Assembly: GCF_015207985.1 (NCBI RefSeq)
Contig: NZ_JADEVV010000048.1
Location: 1-32,413, forward strand
Source of the DNA: Synechocystis salina LEGE 00031
GTDB lineage: Bacteria; Cyanobacteriota; Cyanobacteriia; Cyanobacteriales; Microcystaceae
Length of the DNA: 32,413 bases
Reading direction: 5' to 3'
Translations under genes and position numbers: made by a program
In this document: one piece after another, positions 1 through 9,802 of the stretch
How the letters are laid out: each line of letters begins with the position of its first letter
Position numbering within the stretch: the first letter of the stretch is position 1
The notes under the pieces: model-generated
The model's database searches: none
Told to the model about the DNA's origin: nothing
What the model saw: the letters and a program-made list of their open reading frames with translations, nothing else

Positions 1-127
1 TTTCAACGGTGGGATCACCGACAAAAATATGGGCTTCATAGATGAATTGACTAACATCATCGGCCATCAAATGTAGTAATTCTTCTGAGTTAACACGACC
101 CACGGGGACAAAGGCCAGGCGTTTTTT
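1..127. repeat. Terminal overlap, copy 1 (circular junction)
   Basis: These 127 bases are identical to bases 32287-32413. An exact overlap of 127 at the two contig ends is what a k-mer assembler leaves on a closed circle. The large minus-strand frame also continues through the join without a break, which supports circularity. True circle size would be 32,286 bp. A real terminal repeat is possible but less likely. Confidence 0.95.
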
Positions 128-3100
128 ATCTAGCCCCGCATCCCCGGTAATCCGAGTATGAATCGTTGACCGCAACATCACTAACAGGGTGAACAAATCA
201 TTGGTTTGGCGTAACCAGTGCCGGGTCAAAGCTTCTTGTTCTGAGGACGAAGCATCGGACGGTGTAAAGAAAAAATCTTGCATCAACATCACTAACCGTC
301 GCTCCCGGCGATCGCCATTAATCCATTTACCCGTTAGCGGATCGGAGTAAAATCCCCGGCCTCGGTAAATCAGTTGGGCAATTTCCATCAGAGACGACTC
401 CACCTGGAAGCGGGGCACTAGGGCAATAATGCAATCTGCTTTTGGAAAAGAAACCCCCCGTGAGCCAGAAGAGGTAACTAGAAAGACCTTCACCTGTTCC
501 TGCTTAGGAGATTGGACTAATTTCAGCCGTTGTTTTTCCGATACGTTTTGATCCAAAATTTCGATTTCCCCAGGGGTCAAAACAGGGGATAAATTTTTAT
601 GGCAAAAGTGCTTTAGATCCCGCAAAAAACGCTTATCTTGGGCGAAAAAAATCACCTGCTCTGCTCCACTGTCAAGAGCCCGTTGAATTTCTCCATAGGC
701 ATTAACCAGCAACTCTTCCCCGGTTTGTTGTTTGATCAATTGATGGCGACGGATCAGACCATCATCCGCATTGGGATTTAATGCAATAATCGATAGCCGT
801 AACCGATAATCAATGGTTAAAGCGGTGGCAGGAAAACTATTGGTCATGACATGGAGAGTCGGTTTCCGTTTGCCATTGCCCACTTTTAATAGGGTTCCCG
901 TCACCTGAAAGGGAGAAATATGATCCGTTTTATCGCCCGGGGCAGAAGTATTAAGGCCATGACTCGGACTAATCAGCACTTTATCTGGCACTGAATCCCC
1001 GCCATTAAGATACCGATCTAAAACCACTTCGTTTGCCAAAGACGCATCGGCCAGAATTAAGATCACCCGAAACGCTGGGGCATCATCGGTGAAAGGATCA
1101 ATAAATTCCTGCTTGAGCCAGTCCGCCAATTTATGGCAAAACAAAGACCCTGCGCCATCCCCCGCAATTTCATCCACCATCGCCACGACGGTGGGAATTT
1201 TTTCGGCAAAGAGCCGTCTTTCTTGTTTTCCCAACGCACTATTAAACGTGTTCTGAAACACGAGACTTAAGCCATCGATCGTCGTTCTATTGATTAATTC
1301 TCGGTAGCTTTGAGTGGCCGCAGTGAGCACTAACCGATTGATGCCCGGATTAACGGCAAGTAAATTTTTTGTGGCGGTGGCGATCGTTCGTAATACTCCC
1401 GGTGTCAGCCGATTGGTCATCCGATCCGTGCGTTCATTCAGGTTTTGTTTACGCCGTCGAGAAGGGGTGATTTCAGTTTCGATCGCCTGCTCTTGCTGTG
1501 GCGTGACATAAAGAATACTGTCCTGGGGCAGGGTCAAAGGACGATGACCGTCAACCACCACCGCGCTCTCTTTTTTAAGCGTTGGATCTGTCTGTGGCTG
1601 TTGTCGATACCATTCAGGGGCCGCATTAATCAATTTTGCGTTACTGGTAATCGTTAAAATACCGGGGGACTGGCTGGGTAAATCTGCGGGCGAGGAGGGG
1701 ACAGAAAATTTGCTGGTAACTTCTCGATTAATCACCACCCGAGGACTGACATAAAAAAAGAGAAAGCCCTGGGTTTGTTGGCGCAAAAATTCAATAACCG
1801 CCGTTGTTTTGCCAATGCCAGGATTGCCTTCTAATGCAATGACCCGCATTTCACCGACCGGAGCCTGGTTTAATCCCGCAATAATCGCCGCTGCATGGGC
1901 ATTGCGTAGGGCAATATGATCCCTTTCTTTTGCTTTGGCTTGCATTTCTGTCTGAATAACGGCGATGGGATTTTGCCCAAAAAATTGTTCTAATTCCGGC
2001 GTTACCGTGACATTGTTTAAAGCGAAAGCGATCGCCATTTCCTGCATCGGTTGATAAAAATCTGTCACAACCTCTGCGATATCGACCTGAAAATCTTCTC
2101 CTAATGGTGCCTGCTCTAATAAGGATTTTACCTGGTGTTTAAAAGCCTTCGGTAAGGATTTAAGAATGGTCTTAAACACCCCTCGAATCTCTTGGGTTAA
2201 GCCGTCGGTATGGCTGTCGGGGATTTTATCTCGCTGTCGATAGACCTCTCCTAAGGTTTCCATTAATTTCACCCGGGGATCGCGGTCTAGGGTTGGGTGC
2301 GGTTCAAACGTTGCCCCGATGCTCTCTAGCCCCTGATTGGTGACGGCGATCGCCATACCCTGACAACCCTTCGCCAGATAACCCTGATTGCGTAAAAGTT
2401 TGGCAAAGGCCGTTACATAGGCCGCTCCCTGGCAGAGTTTATAAAAGGGCTTATCCCGACTAATCAACCCATTCAAAAAACTAGCCAAACGGGGAGGAAT
2501 ATCCACTGCTTCTCCCTCCACCTCTGCACAAACCCGTGCAAACACTCCCCGTGATTCCATCACATTGGCATAGCGCAATACCTCTAAACGATGGGCTTCC
2601 TCCCCACGGTAATCATTAAGTAAATTCGGGGGGACACTATAGGACAATTCCAAACACAGGATTTGATCCTCTTTATTACGCCGTAATGGCGTTAACCACA
2701 ATAAAAAATCCGCCCGCGCCGGTTGCCCCACGGCCACTAACTCAGGATCAGGGCGATGGTTTGGATAGAGTTGGGGGAAACTTTGTTGAAAATTGGCTAT
2801 GGTTTCTGCCCGTTCTAATTCCCCCTCCAGATCCACATTAGGCAACACTAACGGACACCAAAATCCAGCCAATTGATAACGCTCGACTTTTATTGGTTTC
2901 AACCACTCCCGTACCGTTGTCCACCCCAAGCCATACCCCATCACTAATAGATGATCGACTCCTGATTTAGCCCAAATCTGGGCTTCTGGATCGGTGATAT
3001 TTAGCTGACGAATTAACGCCTGGGTTAGTTGAGAAACTTTAATCCTTTGCCAGGGTTGTAAATGGGGATGGGAAGCACTCAATAGCCCCCGATGCAGTAA

Positions 3101-3184
3101 ATAGGCGATCGCCCCCCGCTGTACCGCCACTTCAAAAACCCGGCCCCAATAGGAGGCTTGTTGTTTAAACAAAAGAGAATTCAT
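1..3184 (-). CDS. Large SF2-type helicase of a defence array, N-terminal 1061 residues (gene continues at 31535-32286)
   Basis: Joined across the circle, this gene is 3184 + 752 = 3936 nt, exactly 1312 codons, giving 1311 aa. The start is the ATG at 3184, six bases after the stop of the 1095-aa gene, so the two are probably cotranscribed. A Walker A motif (GNPGIGKTT, Lys about 459) and a DE box (VAMVDEIAG, about 671) are visible, and a motif V/VI region ends in QLIYRGRG near 937-944. The 210-residue gap between motifs I and II is about twice the usual, which suggests an insertion. Near residues 152-177 a segment reading RADFLLW, then LCLELS, resembles a PD-(D/E)XK core with the lysine replaced. 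I infer a nucleic-acid translocase in antiphage defence. It is not recognisably DrmA, and no closer family name is offered. Confidence 0.85.
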   Translation of the reverse strand, partial: MNSLLFKQQASYWGRVFEVAVQRGAIAYLLHRGLLSASHPHLQPWQRIKVSQLTQALIRQLNITDPEAQIWAKSGVDHLLVMGYGLGWTTVREWLKPIKVERYQLAGFWCPLVLPNVDLEGELERAETIANFQQSFPQLYPNHRPDPELVAVGQPARADFLLWLTPLRRNKEDQILCLELSYSVPPNLLNDYRGEEAHRLEVLRYANVMESRGVFARVCAEVEGEAVDIPPRLASFLNGLISRDKPFYKLCQGAAYVTAFAKLLRNQGYLAKGCQGMAIAVTNQGLESIGATFEPHPTLDRDPRVKLMETLGEVYRQRDKIPDSHTDGLTQEIRGVFKTILKSLPKAFKHQVKSLLEQAPLGEDFQVDIAEVVTDFYQPMQEMAIAFALNNVTVTPELEQFFGQNPIAVIQTEMQAKAKERDHIALRNAHAAAIIAGLNQAPVGEMRVIALEGNPGIGKTTAVIEFLRQQTQGFLFFYVSPRVVINREVTSKFSVPSSPADLPSQSPGILTITSNAKLINAAPEWYRQQPQTDPTLKKESAVVVDGHRPLTLPQDSILYVTPQQEQAIETEITPSRRRKQNLNERTDRMTNRLTPGVLRTIATATKNLLAVNPGINRLVLTAATQSYRELINRTTIDGLSLVFQNTFNSALGKQERRLFAEKIPTVVAMVDEIAGDGAGSLFCHKLADWLKQEFIDPFTDDAPAFRVILILADASLANEVVLDRYLNGGDSVPDKVLISPSHGLNTSAPGDKTDHISPFQVTGTLLKVGNGKRKPTLHVMTNSFPATALTIDYRLRLSIIALNPNADDGLIRRHQLIKQQTGEELLVNAYGEIQRALDSGAEQVIFFAQDKRFLRDLKHFCHKNLSPVLTPGEIEILDQNVSEKQRLKLVQSPKQEQVKVFLVTSSGSRGVSFPKADCIIALVPRFQVESSLMEIAQLIYRGRGFYSDPLTGKWINGDRRERRLVMLMQDFFFTPSDASSSEQEALTRHWLRQTNDLFTLLVMLRSTIHTRITGDAGLDKKRLAFVPVGRVNSEELLHLMADDVSQFIYEAHIFVGDPTVE

Positions 3185-3190
3185 GGTTTT

Positions 3191-6100
3191 TTAACGATGC
3201 AACACAGACGATAAATGACTCAAAATTGCTGGATAGCTCAACAGAGTATTTCCTCGACGGCGACTGCTCAAAATTTCCACATCCCCTGCCGCTTCTTTGG
3301 TGGTCGGGGTAATCCAGCCATAGGGATTAAGGATTGGCAAAATTCCCCTGTTATCTAGTTTTTCTGCCTCAAGAAAATGCACCCCCCGTAACACACTAAT
3401 TAATCCTGGCTGTAACAAAGAACTACCATCAGCATTGAGCAAATGTTGTCGGGCCCGTTCTGTCCAGGCTCGATTACTAACCCGCTCCTCAGAAAGTAAA
3501 AAGTAGGTACAAAAGCCAGATTGAGGACGTTGATCATACATTTTGCCGACCACCGCTAAAGTGGCAAACGTATAGGCAGGAATTAAGTCTCGTACCGTTT
3601 TTCGTTCTAGTGAGGACATTGATCCCCTCGGTGATCGCCAAAGGTCTCCATGGTGTTCCGCACGATTGATTTCAAAGCCCGCTTCGTTCGGTGGACGTTG
3701 ATATAAACGGGTGGCGGGAAATTCATCTTTAACGAGGGGATAAAGGGTCAGTTCAGGAAAGGTTTGAAAAACATCTTCTAAAAAGTTAGGTTGAATTAAG
3801 AAATTTGTTTGGGGAGCAGTACGATTCAGTTTACGCCCGCCGTAGCTGTGGGCAATCAGCAAAATATGTTCACATCCCTGCTGTTGTAGTTGATAAATGG
3901 CTTCTTTGATGAGGCGGGGTTGGCGATTTTGATCTCCTAAATTCAAAATATCGACATCGGTACGAAACGCTTGAATTTGATAACCTGAAAATGGTTCGGC
4001 GATCGCCGTTGCAAGATAACTTTTGCTAACTAAAAGATGATAGTTTAAACCCTGTTCCCGCTGGGGATAGTCATCACAGGGACGGGTGGCATAGGTAATC
4101 ATGCCAATTTTGGCGAGATGGGGCGGGGTGGGGGTACTCAGTTGTAAAGGAAACGCACTCAACAGGGCGCGGAAACTTCCTTGTTGGATGTAACTGCTAC
4201 CGCTCTTTTTCAGATTTTCCAAAACAAAGCCCTGCATCCGTAGGGAAATATCTTGATTTAAAACCGTTTCCAGACTTTGAGCCGCGGCATAAACATAGGT
4301 CTCGCCACTGGTAAAATCCCGGCTATCATCGGCTTTGTTTTGAATCCTGACCATTAGCGCTGTAAACATTTCAGGAGTTAAGCTTTTCAGGCGTTGAATA
4401 ATGCGCCAAAGGGTGACATAGACCAAGACTTCAAAGGCTACGATCCCAGCGGCGTGGTATTGCGCTCTCGTTTCATAGTCATCAGAGGAAAGATTGCTTT
4501 GTTTGCCTTTGACACTCCTCTCTAGGGTTCTGGCTTCATATTCCACCTGAATAGCGGCCTCTAAAGCCCAAATTTTGGCATCTTTGGCGATCGCCGTTGG
4601 TTGATAATTCCAGGTTTTCTGGCCTTCCTTCGTTTGACTTTCAACCGTTTCATGGGGAACCCACAAAATTTGTAAAAGTTTGGGCGAAAACACCCGCTTA
4701 GCTTGCAAGGTAACCGACGGTGTATTTTGAAAAACCAGATTATGCCCTGATAGATAAGTTTTCACTTCCACGGAAAATAAATTCAAGGTTTGGGGGCGAT
4801 CGCCAATGGTCAAATGTTTAAACCATTCCACCTGTTCCGCCCCGCCACTGCCACGCAATAAACCGCTGGTTTGTTCCGATTCCAAACGATCCCAATTGAT
4901 GATACTGCGCTGTACCTCAATAAATTGCCGACTACTCCGCTGTTTAATTTTCTCCAACAAGCCATTATCCTGAGTCCGCACTAACGTCATTAACGCCGTA
5001 GCTAAGCCCATCACCAGATTTTTCTTGTCCCGCAGTCCTGCAATCAGAACCTCAATTTTGCCCTGAATTCCCAGTCCATCAGGGGCAGATAACCAAGCCA
5101 ATCGGTCCCGAAATTGCTTCAGCCAAGCTTGTCCGTCAAAGTCCTCTAGGGGATTATCCTCTGTGGGAAAAGCACTGGGAATGACACTATCTAAAAATAA
5201 AAGTTGCGCTAAATTACGATTAATTTGATGGGTTTTAACCCCTTGGGATTGACTCGAATCAAGGGCATCCATGAGGGTCTGACGAATACGGTCTAAACGA
5301 CTTTCATAGGCAGTTTTCCCGGTGTCAGGATTTTTACCATTGACGCGGAAACGATAGGTAACTTCCCGTTGCACCACCTCCCCCGTCTCCATCATGGTTT
5401 TTTCTTCAAAAATTTGTGCCTTCGCTTCTGGCCAGACAGCAAGACATCCAAAAAAGAGGGCTTGGTTGAGATATTCATTCAATGTAAATTGGCAACCCGT
5501 CCCAAAATAACCACTCAGATCAACCGCCAAGCTTTCCGTCTGACCCAGGGCTACTACTCCCAAAACCCGATCCACATAATCCACCAATCCCCCCCGATTG
5601 CCATAGGGACGTTGACGGGAGATCGCCGCAATTTCCGCCATAATGCCAAAGGTAATGTTGAGGCGAACCCGGGCCAACGCTTCATTTTCTAAAAAATTGA
5701 TAAAACGTCTAATCTGACTATCATTCCCTTCCCGTTCCTTTTGTAAACTATCCAACGCAGCCTCAATATCATCCTCGTCTTTTTCCTCCTGTTCCAAATA
5801 AGTGGCGATCGCCCCCATCAATTTTTGAAAATAATCCTGAGCATCCACCTGTTCTAAAGCAGAAATCACTTTGGCTACGGGTTTTTCCGAGGAAGAAGAC
5901 TGATCGGATTGAGGCTGGAACACTACAGATCGGATCGTTGCCCCCTGGGGTTCATCTTTGCCCGGTAATTTGGCCCCAAGGCGATCGCCTAATGTTGTTA
6001 ACTGTGTTTCAGTATCCGTTAGTAAAAGTGACAGTAGAGTGGCATCGGTTAGCCCACTAACCTCAATCGCCTGATCAATTTCTGCCGAAAGACGATCCAG

Positions 6101-6478
6101 CAATTTAGGTAAACGCTTCTGATTATCCGCCGCTAACCGTCCCCCTAACCGGGCAATTTCACCTAGTCTAGGAGGAGTGAAGTCCTGAACAAATCCGGTT
6201 TTTTGTTCTTGTGAATTAACCTTAAATACATTACGAAATTTTGCCGAAGAAAAAAGACGACGCAATACCCCCGAGGTACAAATTCTTAAGCGTTTTCGAT
6301 TAGAATCGAATTTAATAAACTGTCGCTGTTGAGGATTTTTATTGTCTGATGTCAGAACTAAGTTATTATTTTCAATATTACTGACAACAGCAGTTAAAAC
6401 TTCAATAAGCGTGGCTAAATCAATAGCAGGCTGACGACTGAATACCTGCAGCCGCGCCCCAGAGGGGGGAATATCCAT
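3191..6478 (-). CDS. 1095-aa protein of unknown family, possible PIWI/RNase H-like C-terminal region
   Basis: I do not recognise this protein as a named family. It is cytoplasmic in appearance, with no signal peptide or membrane segment. Residues about 225-260 are highly charged and probably coiled coil. From about residue 790 there is an alternation of strands and helices: IGMITYATRP, a helix, then HILLIAHSYGG near 870, a helix, then LTLYPLVKDEFPATRLY, and a final strand with RGVHFLE. This order resembles the PIWI fold, in which a strand ending in a His/Arg motif is followed by a helix and a strand ending in Lys...Arg. I infer this from pattern only. The start is supported by AAGGAGA eight bases before the ATG. 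It is the first gene of the minus-strand pair, directly upstream of the 1311-aa helicase, so the two products probably act together. Confidence 0.8.
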   Translation of the reverse strand: MDIPPSGARLQVFSRQPAIDLATLIEVLTAVVSNIENNNLVLTSDNKNPQQRQFIKFDSNRKRLRICTSGVLRRLFSSAKFRNVFKVNSQEQKTGFVQDFTPPRLGEIARLGGRLAADNQKRLPKLLDRLSAEIDQAIEVSGLTDATLLSLLLTDTETQLTTLGDRLGAKLPGKDEPQGATIRSVVFQPQSDQSSSSEKPVAKVISALEQVDAQDYFQKLMGAIATYLEQEEKDEDDIEAALDSLQKEREGNDSQIRRFINFLENEALARVRLNITFGIMAEIAAISRQRPYGNRGGLVDYVDRVLGVVALGQTESLAVDLSGYFGTGCQFTLNEYLNQALFFGCLAVWPEAKAQIFEEKTMMETGEVVQREVTYRFRVNGKNPDTGKTAYESRLDRIRQTLMDALDSSQSQGVKTHQINRNLAQLLFLDSVIPSAFPTEDNPLEDFDGQAWLKQFRDRLAWLSAPDGLGIQGKIEVLIAGLRDKKNLVMGLATALMTLVRTQDNGLLEKIKQRSSRQFIEVQRSIINWDRLESEQTSGLLRGSGGAEQVEWFKHLTIGDRPQTLNLFSVEVKTYLSGHNLVFQNTPSVTLQAKRVFSPKLLQILWVPHETVESQTKEGQKTWNYQPTAIAKDAKIWALEAAIQVEYEARTLERSVKGKQSNLSSDDYETRAQYHAAGIVAFEVLVYVTLWRIIQRLKSLTPEMFTALMVRIQNKADDSRDFTSGETYVYAAAQSLETVLNQDISLRMQGFVLENLKKSGSSYIQQGSFRALLSAFPLQLSTPTPPHLAKIGMITYATRPCDDYPQREQGLNYHLLVSKSYLATAIAEPFSGYQIQAFRTDVDILNLGDQNRQPRLIKEAIYQLQQQGCEHILLIAHSYGGRKLNRTAPQTNFLIQPNFLEDVFQTFPELTLYPLVKDEFPATRLYQRPPNEAGFEINRAEHHGDLWRSPRGSMSSLERKTVRDLIPAYTFATLAVVGKMYDQRPQSGFCTYFLLSEERVSNRAWTERARQHLLNADGSSLLQPGLISVLRGVHFLEAEKLDNRGILPILNPYGWITPTTKEAAGDVEILSSRRRGNTLLSYPAILSHLSSVLHR

Positions 6479-6754
6479 GATAGGGGTCTCCTTAATAATT
6501 CAGTAATTAAACTGCTTCACCTATTCCGCTTGACCCGGCGGAAAGATGGACTCTCTCTTCCTTATAGCACCTTGTAGCATAGGATTGCCTAAAAAATTAA
6601 GTATTAGGGGCTTGAAGTGCGGTAAAACAAATATTGTCAAGGTCTCTATTCAGCTCACCTTTCGTAAGCAGACTCCACGGCAGACAGGGTTAGCTTCGAG
6701 CAATGTTAAACCGAGTTACCATTCAATAAATTCCTCTGTTTCTATATCCCCGCA
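6479..6754. promoter_or_regulatory. Divergent intergenic region between the two defence operons
   Basis: This 276-bp gap separates the start codons of the 1095-aa gene and the DUF499 gene, so promoters for both arms of the array must lie here or overlap it. The only clear signal is AAGGAGA (minus strand, 6493-6487), a ribosome binding site for the 1095-aa gene. The plus-strand DUF499 gene has no obvious Shine-Dalgarno. No strong -35/-10 pair was found on either strand. Confidence 0.6.
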
Positions 6755-9700
6755 ATGAAACACCTATTTGAAATCTGTCAGCCCCGTTCCGACATCTTGC
6801 AGGGAACTGTCCAGGAGTCCGATTTTGCGGCGGACTTGGCTCAGGTGATCAATGGTAGCGCCCCTAGGGAATATCGTGTTGCTAAAGAATTTTTTCATAA
6901 TACTCATCCCACCAAAGGGCTACAGACCCTATTAAAGACGGTTTGCCAACGGCTTACAGGGCAAGGAGGGACGGCGGTTTTGCGTCTTGATACCCAATAT
7001 GGAGGGGGAAAAACCCATAGTCTGATTGCTTTAACTCACGCCGCATCGGGAATGCCAGGAGTGGAAAAGGTTGAAGAGTTTATTGACCCATCGCTTATTC
7101 CCCAAGAAAAAGTTTGTGTTGCCGCTTTTGATGGCGAAAATGCAGATCCAACGAATGGTCGCTTATTGGGGGATGGGGTGCGGGCATATACGCCTTGGGG
7201 AGAAATTGCCTATGGATTGGCCGGGCCGGCGGGTTATGAAATTGTACGCCAGAGTGATATTGAACGGGTGGCTCCGGGGGCAGATACGATCCGGGAGTTG
7301 TTTGCCGATCGCCCGGCGTTGATTCTATTGGATGAGTTATCAATTTATTTACGGAAAATCAAGGGCAGAAAGGAACAAGAACAGTTAACTCCATTCTTGA
7401 CGGGATTGTTTAAAGCAGTTAGTTCATCTCCAAAGGCTTGTGTGGTCTTTACCCTGGCGATTGGTAAGGAAGGGAGGGCCAAAGATGCCTACGCCCAGGA
7501 AAATGAGTTTGTGGCGGAGAAACTGGAGGAAGCGATTAAGGTGGCAGGCCGGGTAGCAACTTTGTTGAACCCAACCACGGAACAAGAAACCGTCCAGGTA
7601 CTGCGCCGCCGCCTGTTTAGCCATATTGATGATCAAGCTGCTCAAGAGGTGATTTCAGCCTATCAACAGCTATGGATTAATCACCGGCAAGATTTACCTG
7701 CGGAGGCATTGAATAGTGATCAAATTGATCAGTTCCGGCTGGGATTTCCCTTCCATCCAGCGCTAATGTCCCTGCTGACCGATAAACTTTCCACCCTCAG
7801 CACTTTTCAACGGGTACGGGGAATGTTGCGACTGTTGACTCGGACGATCGCCGATTTATGGGTGACTCGGCCAGCCAACACCCATGCGTTGCATCTGCAT
7901 CATATCAATCCAGGCTATACCCCCATTCGGGATGAAATTAATGCCAAGTTGGAGATGGGACGATTTGATCCGGTGATTGAAAATGATGTGTCCTCAGCCC
8001 AAGGAACATCCCTAGCCCAACAGTTAGATGCCCGCTGGTATGGTGGCTTGGCTCCCTATGGCTCCTTTGTGGCCAGAAATATTCTTTGGCATACCTTTGC
8101 CTTTAATGAAGCACTCCAGGGCATTGATGAAACCAATCTTCGTTACAGTATTTTGTCCCCAGGTTTGGAAGTCAGCTTTATCCAGGATGCCCGACAAAGA
8201 TTTATCCACGATTCTGCCTATTTGGACGATCGCCCGGCTGCCCCCCTACGATTTCTATCCGAGGTCAACCTAACCCAGTTAATCCGTCGTCAAACGGAAA
8301 TGGTTGATCTGAATGAAGCCAGGGTTCAACTTCAGGATCGGATCGAACAGATTTTCAAGGGTCGCTACTTCAACCTAATTCTTTTTCCCCAGGGCCCCTA
8401 TGAAGTACCGGATGATGCAGGCAATGGCAAGCCCTTGTTGGTTTTATTGAGTTACGACGCGATCGCCGTTCCTTTTGATATAACTCAAGTGCCTGAGCTG
8501 GTGGAGCGAATTTATTCTTGCCAAGGGTCTAACGAGGATTTCCGGCACCTGAAAAATAATCTAGTCTTCTTGGTGGCCGATGAATCTAAGCGGGGAGACA
8601 TGAAGGAAAAGGTTAAATATCGGTTGGCTTTGGAAGCAATGAGAACACCAGATAGACTCAAGCAATTACCTGAACATCAACAGGATAAAGTCAAAGAATT
8701 ACATCAACGCTCTGAGCAAGAAATTGCTGTATTGATCCAGCAATGCTATCGTCATTTGTTCTATCCCAGTCCCAGCAAATTAGAGGGAGCGAATGTTAAT
8801 CTCGCCCATGCCACCATTGACTTACCTGCCACTTCCCAAAAGCCAGGGGATGGACAGCAACAGGTGGTACAAACCTTAATTAATAATCGGCGATTAATCT
8901 TGGCCGATGGTGACCCCCCTAACCCTCCAGCGGTGAGGGATGCCACGACTTTAAGAAAGGGACAAATTAGCACGGCGGAGTTGCGCTCAGAGTTCCGCAA
9001 AAATATTCGCCTGTCGATCATGATTGGTGATGATCCTTTCACCAAAATGATCCGGGATGGTATCCACCGCGATTTGTTCGTCTATAAATACCAGGATTTG
9101 TTGTGGGGCCCTGGTGATCCTTTTGCTGAGATCAAAATTGATGAGCAAGCCTTTGTCTATACGTTGAATTACGCTACCGAAATTGGTATTTGGCCCCGTC
9201 AACCTAAACCTGTTGCGCCGCCGGTTACGTCTGATCCAACGCCATCGGGTGGAGCTTATTATCCAACGGGGACAACATCTGGTTCTGGCCCCACCGTAAC
9301 TGAATTTCGCTCTGCCACCGATGAGTTTGTTATCCAGCCAAGTATTACTGAGGTGAAACCCCAAGGTTTTAGGCATGAAGCACCCCTAAAGCAAGCTCTA
9401 ACCCAAATCTGGGAAGATGCCCGCAGTTTCCATGTCCAAAAAATCATTAGGATGACATTGCGGGTCTTTGAGTCGGGAGACGCTTTTAAACTCATGGGGG
9501 CGATCGCCAGTCGGGTTAATAACGCAACTATCATGGTCAAGCTGGAGGGGAGTTATGAAACCAGTAACGGCAGTGGCCTTGAAATTGAATTCAATGGGGC
9601 GATCGCCGATGTGGGGCCAATTAAAGATTTTCTGTCTGCTCAATTCCGGGCGGCGGCGGAAACTTCCTTGAATACGACTTTCGAGATCGATTATGCTCAA

Positions 9701-9802
9701 GGCTTGTCTTTAACTGGGGATGACCCCGAAAAGTTAACGGAGCAGTTATGTCGTTTTGCCACGGGGACTGCCCTGGTGGAAGCCTATGCCGAGGGGAAGT
9801 AA
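6755..9802 (+). CDS. DUF499-family P-loop ATPase of antiphage array
   Basis: The 1015-aa product matches the DUF499 family: an ATP-binding protein often encoded beside DUF1156 methyltransferases in archaeal and bacterial defence islands. The P-loop reads DTQYGGGKTHS near residues 79-90, and the Walker B strand ALILLDELS lies near 187-196. A low-complexity Pro/Thr/Gly linker near residues 820-850 separates a C-terminal domain. In defence systems such large ATPases are thought to organise or load the methylation and restriction complex; the exact role is not known. It heads the plus-strand operon, and the next gene begins directly after its stop. The frame uses the ATG at 6755. Confidence 0.85.
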   Translation: MKHLFEICQPRSDILQGTVQESDFAADLAQVINGSAPREYRVAKEFFHNTHPTKGLQTLLKTVCQRLTGQGGTAVLRLDTQYGGGKTHSLIALTHAASGMPGVEKVEEFIDPSLIPQEKVCVAAFDGENADPTNGRLLGDGVRAYTPWGEIAYGLAGPAGYEIVRQSDIERVAPGADTIRELFADRPALILLDELSIYLRKIKGRKEQEQLTPFLTGLFKAVSSSPKACVVFTLAIGKEGRAKDAYAQENEFVAEKLEEAIKVAGRVATLLNPTTEQETVQVLRRRLFSHIDDQAAQEVISAYQQLWINHRQDLPAEALNSDQIDQFRLGFPFHPALMSLLTDKLSTLSTFQRVRGMLRLLTRTIADLWVTRPANTHALHLHHINPGYTPIRDEINAKLEMGRFDPVIENDVSSAQGTSLAQQLDARWYGGLAPYGSFVARNILWHTFAFNEALQGIDETNLRYSILSPGLEVSFIQDARQRFIHDSAYLDDRPAAPLRFLSEVNLTQLIRRQTEMVDLNEARVQLQDRIEQIFKGRYFNLILFPQGPYEVPDDAGNGKPLLVLLSYDAIAVPFDITQVPELVERIYSCQGSNEDFRHLKNNLVFLVADESKRGDMKEKVKYRLALEAMRTPDRLKQLPEHQQDKVKELHQRSEQEIAVLIQQCYRHLFYPSPSKLEGANVNLAHATIDLPATSQKPGDGQQQVVQTLINNRRLILADGDPPNPPAVRDATTLRKGQISTAELRSEFRKNIRLSIMIGDDPFTKMIRDGIHRDLFVYKYQDLLWGPGDPFAEIKIDEQAFVYTLNYATEIGIWPRQPKPVAPPVTSDPTPSGGAYYPTGTTSGSGPTVTEFRSATDEFVIQPSITEVKPQGFRHEAPLKQALTQIWEDARSFHVQKIIRMTLRVFESGDAFKLMGAIASRVNNATIMVKLEGSYETSNGSGLEIEFNGAIADVGPIKDFLSAQFRAAAETSLNTTFEIDYAQGLSLTGDDPEKLTEQLCRFATGTALVEAYAEGK

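Noticed and set aside
6546-6758. A 70-aa frame whose stop overlaps the DUF499 start as ATGA
   Set aside because: Composition is not protein-like, there is no spaced ribosome binding site, and it fills the space where promoters for both arms must lie. The overlap may be chance.
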